The notes under the pieces are model-generated. The model was not told the DNA's origin, made no database searches, and saw only the letters and a program-made list of their open reading frames with translations. Below, one piece after another: positions 25,187-34,186 of a stretch of 64,000 bases of DNA (its first letter is position 1; the number at the start of each line of letters is the position of its first letter). This stretch comes from Gammaproteobacteria bacterium (GTDB lineage Bacteria > Gemmatimonadota > Gemmatimonadetes > Longimicrobiales > Gaopeijiaceae), in the NCBI GenBank assembly GCA_028819075.1, contig JAPPMM010000045.1:1-64000 (forward strand), in the 5' to 3' direction. The translations under genes and the position numbers were made by a program.

Positions 25187-26652
25187 CGTCCCGCTGGCCC
25201 CGCCCGCGGTGCTCCGAGCACGAAGTCCCGCCGGTAGTACGGGGTACCGCGCTTCACCGTCAGTACCACCGAACGCAGGCTCTCCGGCCCGGCCAGCGGG
25301 TCCTCCCGCAGGAAGACGATGTCGGCGTGCTTGCCGGGCTCGATCGTGCCGATCGAGTCCTCCAGCCCCAGCGCAACCGCGCCATGATGGCTCGCCGCCT
25401 TCAGCACGTCCGGCATCGGCATGCCCACGTCGTCGTGCAGATGGCGGATTTCGTCGAAGAGCGCCGGGAAATCGGAGGTGGGCGGAGTCATGCCGTCGGT
25501 CCCGGTCGCGACCATGACGCCCGCCTCCCAAGCCCGGCGGGTGAGCGCGATCGCGTCGGCGGTCTCGCACCCGGCACGCACGCCGCGCCGGCGCCGGTCG
25601 ATGGGCGGTCGCCGGGGCCCCGGACCTGCCCCCGCCCTGTCCGCTGTCTCACCGGGAGCGGGCGCGTTGACCGTGTCGATCGCCGCCATGCGCCTCAGTC
25701 CGACCTGGACGACGACCCGGATGGTCGCGTCCAGCACCGTGCCGTGCCGCCTCATGAGGGCGAACACCGAGTCCACCGCGGGGTGGTTGAGGTCCACATC
25801 GACGAACCCGGTGCGGCGCCCCTCCTGCCCCTCGCGAAAGACGTCGTCCGGAATCGCCGCGCTGCCGACGCTGCACACGTGCGACATCGAGCGCACGCCC
25901 GTCCCGGCCACCTCGAGCGCACGCGCCGGCCCGACGTGCGTATGCGACCACACCGGGATCCCCTGCCTGCCGGCTTCGGCGGTGATCGCGGCCAACAGGT
26001 CTCCGTCGATCGCCGCATAGGTCTTGATACCGGTCGCCCACGTGCCCCGCGCCAGCGCCACGGCCTGCGCCAGATCGGTCTCCTCCGTGACGGCCTGCAT
26101 CCACGACACCTCGCCGGGCGTCTCGCCCGCCGCCGATGAGACCGTGCGCGGATCGGTGAAGAACACCGGTCCCGCCATGAGCGCCGAGAAGTACAGGTCG
26201 GGCGCGTCGATCTCCTTGACGAGGGATGCGCGCTGCAGGTCCATGAGCGAACGCACGTCGCCCGCCATGTCCCGCGCCGTCGTGATCCCCGCATAGAGCT
26301 GGCGGTTGAGGATGAACTCGGCCCGCCCACGGTTGGCCATCGTGGCCACGTGGGTATGCGACTCGACCAGACCGGGGATGGCGAACCACCCGCTCGCATC
26401 GATCACCTCGGCGCCCTCGCGTAGCTCGTCGGTCAGGTCCGCAGCCGGGACGACGGCGGCGATCCCTTCCCCTTCCACCACGATGGCTAAGCCCGTCCGG
26501 GCCGAGGCTCCGGTGCCGTCGATCACCGTCGCCCCGTCGAAGATGGTTCTGGGCGGGGCGGAGGCCTGCCCCGGCGGGCCGGCCTGGGCTCCGAGCGTTA
26601 CCGGCAGCGCCAGCCCCATGGCGATCAGGATCGGGATAACGCGGCCGGTCAT
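25183..26652 (-). CDS. Secreted amidohydrolase family protein (imidazolonepropionase/prolidase-like)
   Basis: 489 aa from ATG 26652 (ATGA overlap with the propeller stop), giving signal peptide [20 protein letters not shown]. Amidohydrolase TIM-barrel features: [11 protein letters not shown] and beta-sandwich start, metal ligands in [11 protein letters not shown] (HxH, about residues 95-97), WSHTHVG, and the late TDGMTPP with the catalytic Asp. C-terminal [21 protein letters not shown] is the family closing segment. A Pro/Arg-rich low-complexity insert (about residues 352-375) is unusual. Relatives include cytosolic imidazolonases and secreted Xaa-Pro dipeptidases; the substrate is open. Confidence 0.87.
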   Translation of the reverse strand: MTGRVIPILIAMGLALPVTLGAQAGPPGQASAPPRTIFDGATVIDGTGASARTGLAIVVEGEGIAAVVPAADLTDELREGAEVIDASGWFAIPGLVESHTHVATMANRGRAEFILNRQLYAGITTARDMAGDVRSLMDLQRASLVKEIDAPDLYFSALMAGPVFFTDPRTVSSAAGETPGEVSWMQAVTEETDLAQAVALARGTWATGIKTYAAIDGDLLAAITAEAGRQGIPVWSHTHVGPARALEVAGTGVRSMSHVCSVGSAAIPDDVFREGQEGRRTGFVDVDLNHPAVDSVFALMRRHGTVLDATIRVVVQVGLRRMAAIDTVNAPAPGETADRAGAGPGPRRPPIDRRRRGVRAGCETADAIALTRRAWEAGVMVATGTDGMTPPTSDFPALFDEIRHLHDDVGMPMPDVLKAASHHGAVALGLEDSIGTIEPGKHADIVFLREDPLAGPESLRSVVLTVKRGTPYYRRDFVLGAPRAGPAGR

Positions 26653-27830
26653 TTCGCACTCCTCTCCGAGACGGCAATGACATCCACTTTCGGCCACGGA
26701 TCGTTCGCGAACAATGCCATGCGTCCGCCGTGCCAATCGATCAGACCCGGATATGGAAAGTCGATCTCGCCAACCGCGCCCGAGGTTGGGTCGATGACAT
26801 AGCTGTGAATCGCCTTCGGGGCATCCGCATCGACGGCTTCCTGGTCGTACAGACTCAATTGCACCAGAAGATGCGAAGCGACCGGCGCCACCGCGTACAG
26901 CATGTGCATCTCGCTGCGCCCCGGGGTCAACCCCATGGCCACGGAACCCGATTCCGCATTCTCGACGATTCCCATGGGCCGATGATCCGGCAGCCGGGCG
27001 ATCCAGCGCAACACGCCATCCGTTCCATACATGTGCACTTCGTTCAGGCGCGTCGGCACCCAGGCGATGCCACCGATCTCCGGAAGGCAGGCGAGCCGGC
27101 CCTCCGTCGTCGCATCGCGGACGATCGGGTTGTCCCAGCGGTAGGAGATCCCGAACGACGCAACCACCTCGTCCTGTTCCAGCCGATGAATGAAGCCGGA
27201 CGCCTCATCCCTCAGGGCAAGCAGGTACAGGCCATCGTCCATGAAGCAAGCGTCCATGGGGAAGAACGGGACGGGGACATCCCGCGTCCACGACCACTCC
27301 CCCTCCATTCGGTCGAACACATGGATCATCTGCCGCTCATCGGCCACGAAGATGCGATCTTCGGACAGCGCGAGGCCCCGCGGGAAGGCCAGTTCCCCCG
27401 GGCCCTGGCCCGGCCTCCCGACCCGCACGTGCGTTCGCGCCGGGATGTTCAACACGTGCACCACGTTCAACTGGTCATCGAGGACGAAGATCTCGTCGCC
27501 CCGAAGCTGCGCCATCGCGATCCTGCCGATGAGTCCGGCTTCCGGCGTTTCCCGGGCGCCGAAGGCGGCGACCAGCGAGTCGGGTCCCGTCTCGAGATTC
27601 ACCCATACCGGCGCCTCCTGCACGTCTGCGACGAGGCCGGGATGAAATGCGCTCGCCAGGCTGTCCGGCAGGGGATGTTCGATGCCTGGGGTCTCGAGGG
27701 TGCAGCCGGAGGCGAGCCCCCACATCGCCAGGGCCATCAGCAGCCAGACGCGAACTCTGTACGAGGCCGTGGAAGATGGACCGACGCTATCGACCCCGCC
27801 CCTCGTCGACCGAATCCGGCGAAGCCTCAT
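26649..27830 (-). CDS. Beta-propeller lipoprotein
   Basis: 393 aa from ATG 27830, overlapping the upstream stop (ATGA). The signal peptide ends in LASGCT (Cys about 37). Propeller-like repeats: AQLRGDEIFVLDDQLNVVHVLN, GRPGQGPGELAFPRGLALSEDRIFVADERQMIHVFD, MDACFMDDGLYLLALRD. The GxGPGEL phrase is shared with the propeller proteins at 19159 and 20465. Its overlap with the amidohydrolase and the sigma-54 activator genes means all are made from one transcript. The role is probably structural or ligand-binding on the outside. Confidence 0.82.
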   Translation of the reverse strand: MRLRRIRSTRGGVDSVGPSSTASYRVRVWLLMALAMWGLASGCTLETPGIEHPLPDSLASAFHPGLVADVQEAPVWVNLETGPDSLVAAFGARETPEAGLIGRIAMAQLRGDEIFVLDDQLNVVHVLNIPARTHVRVGRPGQGPGELAFPRGLALSEDRIFVADERQMIHVFDRMEGEWSWTRDVPVPFFPMDACFMDDGLYLLALRDEASGFIHRLEQDEVVASFGISYRWDNPIVRDATTEGRLACLPEIGGIAWVPTRLNEVHMYGTDGVLRWIARLPDHRPMGIVENAESGSVAMGLTPGRSEMHMLYAVAPVASHLLVQLSLYDQEAVDADAPKAIHSYVIDPTSGAVGEIDFPYPGLIDWHGGRMALFANDPWPKVDVIAVSERSAK

Positions 27831-28228
27831 CCCGAGGCGCGGGCCTCCGCCGAGCCCCGCAAACGCGCGGCCCGGATGAACAGGCGCGCCGACACGACCC
27901 AGAGCACCACGAAGAACCCGTTCAGGCCCAGGATCTCGACCACGGAACTGACCGGGGAGTGCTGCTTGCCGATGATCAGGGCGATCACGGCCACCAGCGC
28001 CTGGGCGAGCGCCGCCGCGACCATCGCGCGCGCCAATCCGCGCGGCCGGAAGCGGGCGATCACGGCCCCCATCATGCCGACGGCGAGCACGCCCCCGTAC
28101 GAACGGTCGAAGGGATCGCCCTCCACGCCGATGAGCCCGACCGCACCGATGATCCAGAGCAGGATGAGCCCCGTCGCGAGCGCGGCGACGATGGCGAGTC
28201 GGTACGCCGACCTCGGTTCGGACTTCAT
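27827..28228 (-). CDS. Small four-helix membrane protein, unknown function
   Basis: 133 aa from ATG 28228, preceded by GGAGAAAGCC as ribosome-binding site; a longer frame upstream lacks one. Four predicted TM helices: about 10-30, 42-58, 64-84 and 95-113, with an Arg-rich cytosolic end (ARLFIRAARLRGSAEAR). I recognise no family. It is the first gene of a four-gene overlapping operon ending in the sigma-54 activator, and is divergent from the HDAC-like gene. Confidence 0.75.
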   Translation of the reverse strand: MKSEPRSAYRLAIVAALATGLILLWIIGAVGLIGVEGDPFDRSYGGVLAVGMMGAVIARFRPRGLARAMVAAALAQALVAVIALIIGKQHSPVSSVVEILGLNGFFVVLWVVSARLFIRAARLRGSAEARASG

Positions 28229-28264
28229 GGCTTTCTCCGGCTGGGGCGACCGTCTCAGGCAATC

Positions 28265-28294
28265 TTTCGGGCGACTCGACAACAGAAGTATTAT
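28265..28294 (+). promoter_or_regulatory. Weak sigma-70-like promoter for the deacetylase gene
   Basis: TATTAT at 28289-28294 is a good -10 in otherwise GC-rich sequence, with TTTCGG at 28265-28270 as a poor -35 at 18 bp spacing. The predicted leader is about 38 nt before the ATG at 28339. Confidence 0.35.
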
Positions 28295-28338
28295 GCCCGC
28301 CGGAGGAAAAGCGATCCCGGTCGACAAGTGGGGTGGTC

Positions 28339-29403
28339 ATGGACAGGCGCGATTTTGTGAAATCCTCAGCCGCGGCGCTCGGGGCCCTGCCCGTCCTGGC
28401 GACACCGCTTTCCGCGCACGGCGGACCCTTCGGCGCGGGCACGGCCGCTTCCCCGCCGAGCCACGAGCGCCCGTCCGCGACGCCTGGACAGGCCACCGGA
28501 ACCGCCCTCATCTACGACCCGCGCTACCTCGATCACGTGCTCATTCGACCGAACGGCTCCCGCCCGCCCGAGATCCCGGAGCGGCTGGTGCGCATGCGGG
28601 CCGAACTGGAGGCGCGCGGGCTCACCGAGGCGACCGTGCCCATCGCACCCACCGTCGATCCCCTGCTCCGCATCCGCGCTCACCACACCGGCGAACACGT
28701 AGATTCGGTGCGCCAGCTGGGCGTGAGCGCGAACGTGGCCGAACTCGCGGTGTCCGGCGCCCTGACCGGCGTGGACGTGGTCGCCGAGGGCCGGGCGCGC
28801 AACGTCTTCTGCGCCATCCGGCCTCCGGGGCACCACGCCAACAACACCGGCGCCGAAGAGGGCTTCTGCTACTACAGCAACGCGGCCATCGCGGCGAAGT
28901 ACGCCCAGGAGATCCACGGTCATGAGAAGGTCCTGGTCATCGACTGGGACTACCACCACGGCAACGCCACCCAGAACGCCTTCTACGACGACCCTTCGGT
29001 GCTCTTCTTCTCATCCCACGACTGGAACGCGTATCCCGGAACCGGCGATCCTTCGCTCGCCGGAGAGGGAGACGGCGCGGGCCTGAACATCAACGTGCAT
29101 CTGGAGTGCGGCTCCAGCGACGCCGACATGCTGCGCTACTGGGACAACGCGCTCTCGCCCGCGGTGGCGGCCTTCGACCCCGATTTCGTGATCGTGTCAG
29201 CGGGCTTCGACAGCCGCCGCGACGATCTGCTGGGATGCTTCGACCTCACCGACGACGCCTTCCGGCGCATGACCCGCATGGCGATGGACTACGCCGATAG
29301 CTGCTGCGACGGACGGCTCGTGTCGCTGCTCGAGGGCGGATACAACCTGGACGGGACCGCGCTCGCCGCTGCGGCGCACGTGGAGACGCTGCTGGAGCAC
29401 TGA
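28339..29403 (+). CDS. Tat-exported histone deacetylase-family (HDAC/AcuC-like) protein
   Basis: 354 aa from ATG 28339 (GTG 28333 also possible). A Tat motif DRRDFVKSSAA at the very N-terminus is followed by an Ala-rich segment. The deacetylase core is complete: charge-relay histidines in RPPGHHANN (about 165-166), zinc ligands in DWDYHHGN (Asp204, His206) and AGFDSRRDD (Asp291), and the GGYNLDG loop with the catalytic-site tyrosine. Bacterial homologues act on acetylpolyamines, acetoin-related or other small N-acetyl substrates, normally in the cytosol. Tat export is unusual and suggests an extracellular amide substrate. Confidence 0.9.
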   Translation: MDRRDFVKSSAAALGALPVLATPLSAHGGPFGAGTAASPPSHERPSATPGQATGTALIYDPRYLDHVLIRPNGSRPPEIPERLVRMRAELEARGLTEATVPIAPTVDPLLRIRAHHTGEHVDSVRQLGVSANVAELAVSGALTGVDVVAEGRARNVFCAIRPPGHHANNTGAEEGFCYYSNAAIAAKYAQEIHGHEKVLVIDWDYHHGNATQNAFYDDPSVLFFSSHDWNAYPGTGDPSLAGEGDGAGLNINVHLECGSSDADMLRYWDNALSPAVAAFDPDFVIVSAGFDSRRDDLLGCFDLTDDAFRRMTRMAMDYADSCCDGRLVSLLEGGYNLDGTALAAAAHVETLLEH

Positions 29404-29458
29404 CTCCAGTCCGCGGTCCGCGTCCCGTCCGGCGCCTGCGGGGGCGCTGGCGAACGTC

Positions 29459-30733
29459 CTAGACCATCCGCGAGAGCACCCCCAGCAGGCGGTCCACGTC
29501 CTCGCGGTTGTTGAACATCGCCACGGCGGCGCGGAGCAGCCTTCCCTCTTCCTGGAACGTGATGGCGATGCCCTCGTCGGCGAGAGCCTTCGCCAGCGCT
29601 TCATGTTCCAGGCCGTGGTAGAAGCTGACGATCGGCGAAGAATTACGGGGAGGGGTGAAGAGTTGCATCCCCAGCGCTTCCGCTCCGTCGCGCAGTTCGC
29701 CGGCCAGCGCGTGGGTGTGCCCGGCGATGCGGTCCAGTCCCACCCGGGCGAGGAAGTCGAGCGCGGCCGCCATGGCGGCCACCGGACCGTTGGCCAGGCT
29801 CCCGTACTCGAACTTGGCGGCGCTGCTGCGCAGGCGGTAGCGATGCCCCGGCAGGGTTTCGGCCACCTGCCGATGCCCGTAGCGGTCGGGCGCCATCCAG
29901 TCCAGGTGCTCGCGGCGGACGAAGAACGGGGCGCAGCCGAAGTCCGCGTGCAGCCACTTGTAGCCGTTTGCGCCAGCGAAGTCGACGCCCTCCTCCCTCA
30001 GGTTCACGGGGAAGGTGCCCAGCGCCTGGACGGCATCGGTGTAGAGATAGGCTCCGTGCGCGTGCGCCAGCTCGGCGAGCGCGGGCAGATCGTGGCGGAA
30101 GCCGTTCCGGTTGGACACCCACGCCACGCTGACGAGCCGGGTGCGCGCGTCCGTCCGGCGCGCAAAGTCCTCGGTCGTGACCACGCCGTCGCGCGACGGC
30201 ACCACCCGCAGTTCGACGCCCATCCGCTGCTCCAGTTGCCGGTGGAGCACGTAGGTGGAGACGAAGTGCAGCTCGTCGACCACGATGTTGTCGCCCTCGC
30301 GCCAGTCGAGCGCGCTCGCGACGATGTTCTCCGCGTCGGTCGTGGAATAGAGCAGGGCCACCTCGTCCTCGTCGGCCCCGAACAGCCCGGCGAAGCCGGC
30401 GACGGCCCTCTGCCGCGGCGAAGGGCCGGAACCTCCGCCCTGTCTCCGCATCTTGCCGTCCGCGTACGCGTACAGCGCGTCGCGCACGGGGATCGGGATG
30501 GGCCCGACGGAAGCCGTGTTGAGGTACGCGAGTTCCTCGGTCACGGGGAAGCTGGCGCGGACGCCGAGCGGATCGTCGAGAGCGAGACTCGGGGGCGCGG
30601 GGCTGGCCGATGGGGTGCCCGATGCGGACTCGGCCCCTTCGGCGATGCGGGCCGCCAGCCCTCCGGCGGGAAGCGCGGCCAGACCGGCGGCCGCTGTGGT
30701 GCGGATGAAGTTTCGGCGGTCGAGCGGCGTCAT
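29459..30733 (-). CDS. Tat-exported aminotransferase class V-fold PLP enzyme (second copy)
   Basis: 424 aa from ATG 30733, chosen because it directly precedes the Tat motif (DRRNFIRTT). Class V features: TTDAENI near the cofactor phosphate, YTDAVQALG with the cofactor Asp, and NGYKWLHADFGCAPFFV with the predicted PLP lysine. Closest by eye to the enzymes at 871-2247 and at the right edge. The substrate is unknown; isopenicillin N epimerase-like or cysteine desulfurase-like labels are only fold-level. It is convergent with the HDAC-like gene (55 bp between stops). Confidence 0.86.
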   Translation of the reverse strand: MTPLDRRNFIRTTAAAGLAALPAGGLAARIAEGAESASGTPSASPAPPSLALDDPLGVRASFPVTEELAYLNTASVGPIPIPVRDALYAYADGKMRRQGGGSGPSPRQRAVAGFAGLFGADEDEVALLYSTTDAENIVASALDWREGDNIVVDELHFVSTYVLHRQLEQRMGVELRVVPSRDGVVTTEDFARRTDARTRLVSVAWVSNRNGFRHDLPALAELAHAHGAYLYTDAVQALGTFPVNLREEGVDFAGANGYKWLHADFGCAPFFVRREHLDWMAPDRYGHRQVAETLPGHRYRLRSSAAKFEYGSLANGPVAAMAAALDFLARVGLDRIAGHTHALAGELRDGAEALGMQLFTPPRNSSPIVSFYHGLEHEALAKALADEGIAITFQEEGRLLRAAVAMFNNREDVDRLLGVLSRMV

Positions 30734-30851
30734 GCGGCTCCTCCCCTGACGGTCGCCCGCTTCCACTCGGGCGATAACTGGCTGCGACCCGCGAATCGGG
30801 CGCGGACAGGCTAATCGTAGGGTTGGGACGGAGCGGTGGCCAGCCGCCAGC

Positions 30852-31298
30852 CTACTTGGTCACGAACATCTTGATGACGCTCGAACGACCGTTGACCTCC
30901 AGTACGAGGAGATAGATCCCGGACGCAACCTGGTTGCCTTCGAGGTCGCGCCCATCCCAGTAGGCCTCGTATTCCCCCGGTGTTTCGTACTCCATGTCGG
31001 ACACGGGGAAGCCGTCGCTGCCCGGGTTGCGCAGGGCCGTGGGGGAGGCGACCAACTGCTGGAGCACGTTGTAGATGCGAATCGACACGACGACCGGCTC
31101 CCCGCCCGAAAACAACTCGTCACCCAACGAGAAGGGGATGCGGGTCTCCGGGTTGAACGGATTCGGATAGTTCTGACGCAACTCGAATCCGGGATTCTGC
31201 TGGCGTCCCCGATCACCCGTTTCCTGGGCCGAGGTAGGATCCAGACCAACGAGCGGGATGAGGAGGAGGCCTGTCAAGACGCGTAGGAAGCGTCTCAT
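30852..31298 (-). CDS. Stand-alone FlgD Ig-like / T9SS-sorting-type module with signal peptide
   Basis: 148 aa. The signal peptide (LRVLTGLLLIPLVGLDPTSAQ) is followed directly by the module usually found only at the C-terminus of large secreted proteins: ELRQNYPNPFNPETRIPFSL, VSIRIYNVLQQLV, YWDGRDLEGNQVASGIYLLVL, and the closing IKMFVTK. This is the FlgD Ig-like/type A sorting-domain pattern. Here it makes up the whole mature protein. It may be the remnant of a longer protein, or a free-standing surface subunit. A hairpin abuts its ribosome-binding site (31311-31328). Confidence 0.8.
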   Translation of the reverse strand: MRRFLRVLTGLLLIPLVGLDPTSAQETGDRGRQQNPGFELRQNYPNPFNPETRIPFSLGDELFSGGEPVVVSIRIYNVLQQLVASPTALRNPGSDGFPVSDMEYETPGEYEAYWDGRDLEGNQVASGIYLLVLEVNGRSSVIKMFVTK

Positions 31299-31310
31299 AT
31301 CAACCCCTCC

Positions 31311-31328
31311 GCACAGTTTTTTCTGTGC
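31311..31328 (-). promoter_or_regulatory. Hairpin adjoining the ribosome-binding site of the FlgD-like gene
   Basis: Minus strand: GCACAG-AAAAAA-CTGTGC, a perfect 6 bp stem with an A6 loop, followed at once by GGAGGGG and the ATG at 31298. It may modulate translation, or (read on the plus strand with a T6 loop) be unrelated. It is not a terminator in the minus direction, since no U-run follows. Confidence 0.45.
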
Positions 31329-31519
31329 AGTAGCTTAGGAACGATAGCCCTCCCAGGCATCCTTGAAAAAATGAATCTGCACCACCACGGCATGGTACGA
31401 GCGCCTCACCCTTTCTGTCAACATCGACGGGCGCCGGCGTGGCGTACCTGGTTGCTTCGATAGGACACCGCTCAGGCTCGAAATGTTCAACTCTTCCGTC
31501 AGGCCGCGAGACGCGTCGC

Positions 31520-33424
31520 TCACGGGCTCGGACCCGGGCTGGCGGGCACTTCCCGCCCGCTGCCGCGCCGAACCGTGACTCCGAGCCGGTCGAAGCAGGC
31601 GAGCAGAGGGAGCAGGTGCCGGCGGGTGACGGGCAGAACGTCGCGGAAGTCTGCGGGACCGAGGCCGGATCGGCCCGCGAGCCGTTCCTGAACGTCCCGT
31701 GCCCCCCGTTCGACCGCGTCTGCGTCGGCGAAGAAGTCGTCGTTCAACACGACGATGTCGCCCGCCTGTTCCATCAGCTTGAGGATGGGCCACAGGTCTG
31801 GATGGTCGCGGAGCGCGGCGGGAAGGTCGCGGATGGAGGGCGGAGAGAGACCCGCGGCCCGGTATTGCTCCGCCAGGCGCGACCGCACGCCTTGCTGCTC
31901 CGCGGTGAGGGAGGGCGTGAAGCCGGGCTTGCGCACCAGGTCGCGGCGGACCTCCAGTTCGCCCTTTTCCGCCAGGTGCGCGAGCAGGGCATCGGCCAGT
32001 TCCGCGCCCGCGCCGGCGGGCAGAGCCTCGCGCGCCTCGGCGAGCGGCATGCCGGGTCTGAGCGGCTGGGCTCGGTGGTAGCGGGCGACCTGGCGTTGGA
32101 GTAGGCGTCGGCCCTGGTCGGCCACCGTTCCCGAATAGAGCGCCCGGCCAGTCGCGAAGCCGGTCTCGTCCTCGCCGGAGGCAAGCGTCCCCGGCGGATC
32201 GCCGGTGCGGATGGGGAGTTCCTCCTCCGGGACGCCCGCCCACCCGGCCAGGTCGAGCGCCGCCCGGCGGCGGAGGCCCCCGTCCGGTCCCACAATCGCC
32301 TCGAGCAGTTCGCCCTCCCTGCCCCGCAGCCGCGTCCGCGGCGGCGGTGACGGCTCGGCCACGATGCCCCCGCCGATGGTGGTCATCGGCGAGTAGGAGC
32401 GCAGGACCACGTGGTCGCGCGCTCTCGCCACCAGGGGCGCCTCCAGCCGAAGCTGCGCCCACGCCACCTCACCCGCCACCATCTCGGCGCAGTCGAGCAG
32501 GAAGACCCGTGCCATCACCTCGGACGTGCCCAGGTGCACCCGCACCCGCTGGCCCCGCTCGATGCCCCAGGCGGTGTCGGGGAGCAGTTCGATGCGCGCT
32601 GTTACCCGGTCGGCGGCCACCCATGGATCGGCGCCGACCACCACCTGTCCGCGCCCCACCGCCTCCCTGCCCACGCGGCTGCCGGCGAGGGCGACGGCCG
32701 TGCGCTCCCCCGCGCGCGCCGTCCGCACCGAACGCCCGTGCACCTGCAGGCCGCGCACCCGCGCCGCCAGCCCGCCCGGCTCGAGCCTGACGCGCTGGTC
32801 GAGGGACAGCGACCCCGACCAGAGCGTGCCCGTCACCACGGTTCCGGTGCCGCGCACCGTGAAGACCCGGTCCACCGGCAGGCGCACGATGTCGTCGTCC
32901 AGGCGCGCATGCGCCCTCGCGCCCTCGCGCGCGAGCGCTGCCTGCAGCTCGTCCAGGCCCGCCCCGGTCACCGCGGAGGTCGGCACGATGGGCGCATCTG
33001 CATGCGGCGTGCCGGCGAGCAGCTCGCGGACGTCGTCCAGCGCGAGCTCCAGCCATTCCTCCTCCACGAGGTCGATGCGGCTGAGCGCCACGACCACCCG
33101 CTCGACCCCGAGCAGGCGCACGATCGCCAAGTGCTCGCGCGTTTGCGGCATGGTGGCCTCGTCCGCCGCCACGACCAGCAGCACCAGGTCCATCCCGGTG
33201 GCGCCCGCCAGCATGTTGCGGATGAAGGACTCGTGGCCGGGGACGTCGACCACACCGAAGGCCAGATCTTCGCTCACCGGGAGTTCGGCGAACCCGAGGT
33301 CGATGGTGATGCCGCGCCGCTTCTCCTCGGCCAGCCGGTCCGTGTCCACCCCGGTGAGCGCCTGGACGAGAGCGGTTTTGCCGTGGTCGATGTGCCCGGC
33401 AGTGCCGAGGATCAGCCGGCGCAT
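31520..33424 (-). CDS. selB: Selenocysteine-specific elongation factor SelB
   Basis: 634 aa. Translation GTPase with G1 [11 protein letters not shown] (7-17), switch region RGITIDLGF, and G3 DVPGHE (60-65). The G4 element reads SRID (115-118) where NKxD/TKxD is usual, so a Lys is replaced by Arg. EF-Tu-like domains 2 and 3 follow, then winged-helix domains, the last ending in [17 protein letters not shown], typical of the SECIS-binding region. SelB carries Sec-tRNA to UGA codons, which implies that the organism makes selenoproteins. No selA, selD or selC is visible in this window. Next upstream is recO, 15 bp away. Confidence 0.93.
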   Translation of the reverse strand: MRRLILGTAGHIDHGKTALVQALTGVDTDRLAEEKRRGITIDLGFAELPVSEDLAFGVVDVPGHESFIRNMLAGATGMDLVLLVVAADEATMPQTREHLAIVRLLGVERVVVALSRIDLVEEEWLELALDDVRELLAGTPHADAPIVPTSAVTGAGLDELQAALAREGARAHARLDDDIVRLPVDRVFTVRGTGTVVTGTLWSGSLSLDQRVRLEPGGLAARVRGLQVHGRSVRTARAGERTAVALAGSRVGREAVGRGQVVVGADPWVAADRVTARIELLPDTAWGIERGQRVRVHLGTSEVMARVFLLDCAEMVAGEVAWAQLRLEAPLVARARDHVVLRSYSPMTTIGGGIVAEPSPPPRTRLRGREGELLEAIVGPDGGLRRRAALDLAGWAGVPEEELPIRTGDPPGTLASGEDETGFATGRALYSGTVADQGRRLLQRQVARYHRAQPLRPGMPLAEAREALPAGAGAELADALLAHLAEKGELEVRRDLVRKPGFTPSLTAEQQGVRSRLAEQYRAAGLSPPSIRDLPAALRDHPDLWPILKLMEQAGDIVVLNDDFFADADAVERGARDVQERLAGRSGLGPADFRDVLPVTRRHLLPLLACFDRLGVTVRRGSGREVPASPGPSP

Positions 33425-33439
33425 GGGCTCTCGCGCGGT

Positions 33440-34183
33440 TCAGACAGCTTCGCCAACGACGCTCTCGAGAAAGGGAAAGGAGGGCAGCGGACGGGACCCG
33501 CAAATGTGATGGTGCACGTAGTTGCGCAGCACCTTCAGGTGCTGGGTGACGCGGTCGAGCCCGTCCACCGGTTCTCCCAGGAGAAGTGTCCTCAGCTGTT
33601 CCCGCGCGCGCGGCCCGATGCGGGGAGCCTCGGAGGCCGGCCCCGCGCAACGCGGGCAGCGCACCCCTCCCGCCGCATGGTCCAGGCGGCCAACGGCGGC
33701 GGTGTCCAGTCCGTCCCCGCACGCCACGCATACGGTGAGTTCAGGAGCGTACCCCATCAACGATACCAACGCCCAGGCGCCGGACAGGATGAGGACCGCG
33801 ATCATCTCCGGAGGAGCCTCGGCCAGGCGCCCCAGCGACGCGTCGAGTCCGGCGAAGAGGGCCCCGCTCGGCTCCTCGCCGGCGTGGTGCAGCACCAGGT
33901 CGGCGAGCAGCGACGCCCCCGCGAACCGCCGCACATCGCCGGCCAGAGCCCGGTGCGCGTGCATGACCGAGAACTCGCGATAGTTCTGGAGGTCCCGGTT
34001 GCTGCGGTAGTAGAGCACGAGAACCCCCGAGGAGAAGATCTCGGGAGGGGTTCCGCGCCTGCGCAGGCCCCGCGCCATCACGCTCACCAGGCCTCGCTCG
34101 CGCGTAAAGAATCGGAGGATCAGGCTGGTTTCGCTGAACGGATGGGACTTGAGCAGGATGGCGCGCGTGGAAAGGAGCGACAT
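33440..34183 (-). CDS. recO: DNA repair protein RecO
   Basis: 247 aa. N-terminal OB-fold ([38 protein letters not shown]), then a helical domain with a zinc site made of Cys152-VA-Cys155 and Cys176-PR-Cys179. RecO loads RecA on SSB-coated single-stranded DNA with RecR during recombinational repair. The length is normal. It lies 3 bp downstream of the membrane-protein gene and upstream of selB. Confidence 0.94.
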   Translation of the reverse strand: MSLLSTRAILLKSHPFSETSLILRFFTRERGLVSVMARGLRRRGTPPEIFSSGVLVLYYRSNRDLQNYREFSVMHAHRALAGDVRRFAGASLLADLVLHHAGEEPSGALFAGLDASLGRLAEAPPEMIAVLILSGAWALVSLMGYAPELTVCVACGDGLDTAAVGRLDHAAGGVRCPRCAGPASEAPRIGPRAREQLRTLLLGEPVDGLDRVTQHLKVLRNYVHHHICGSRPLPSFPFLESVVGEAV

Positions 34184-34186
34184 CCT

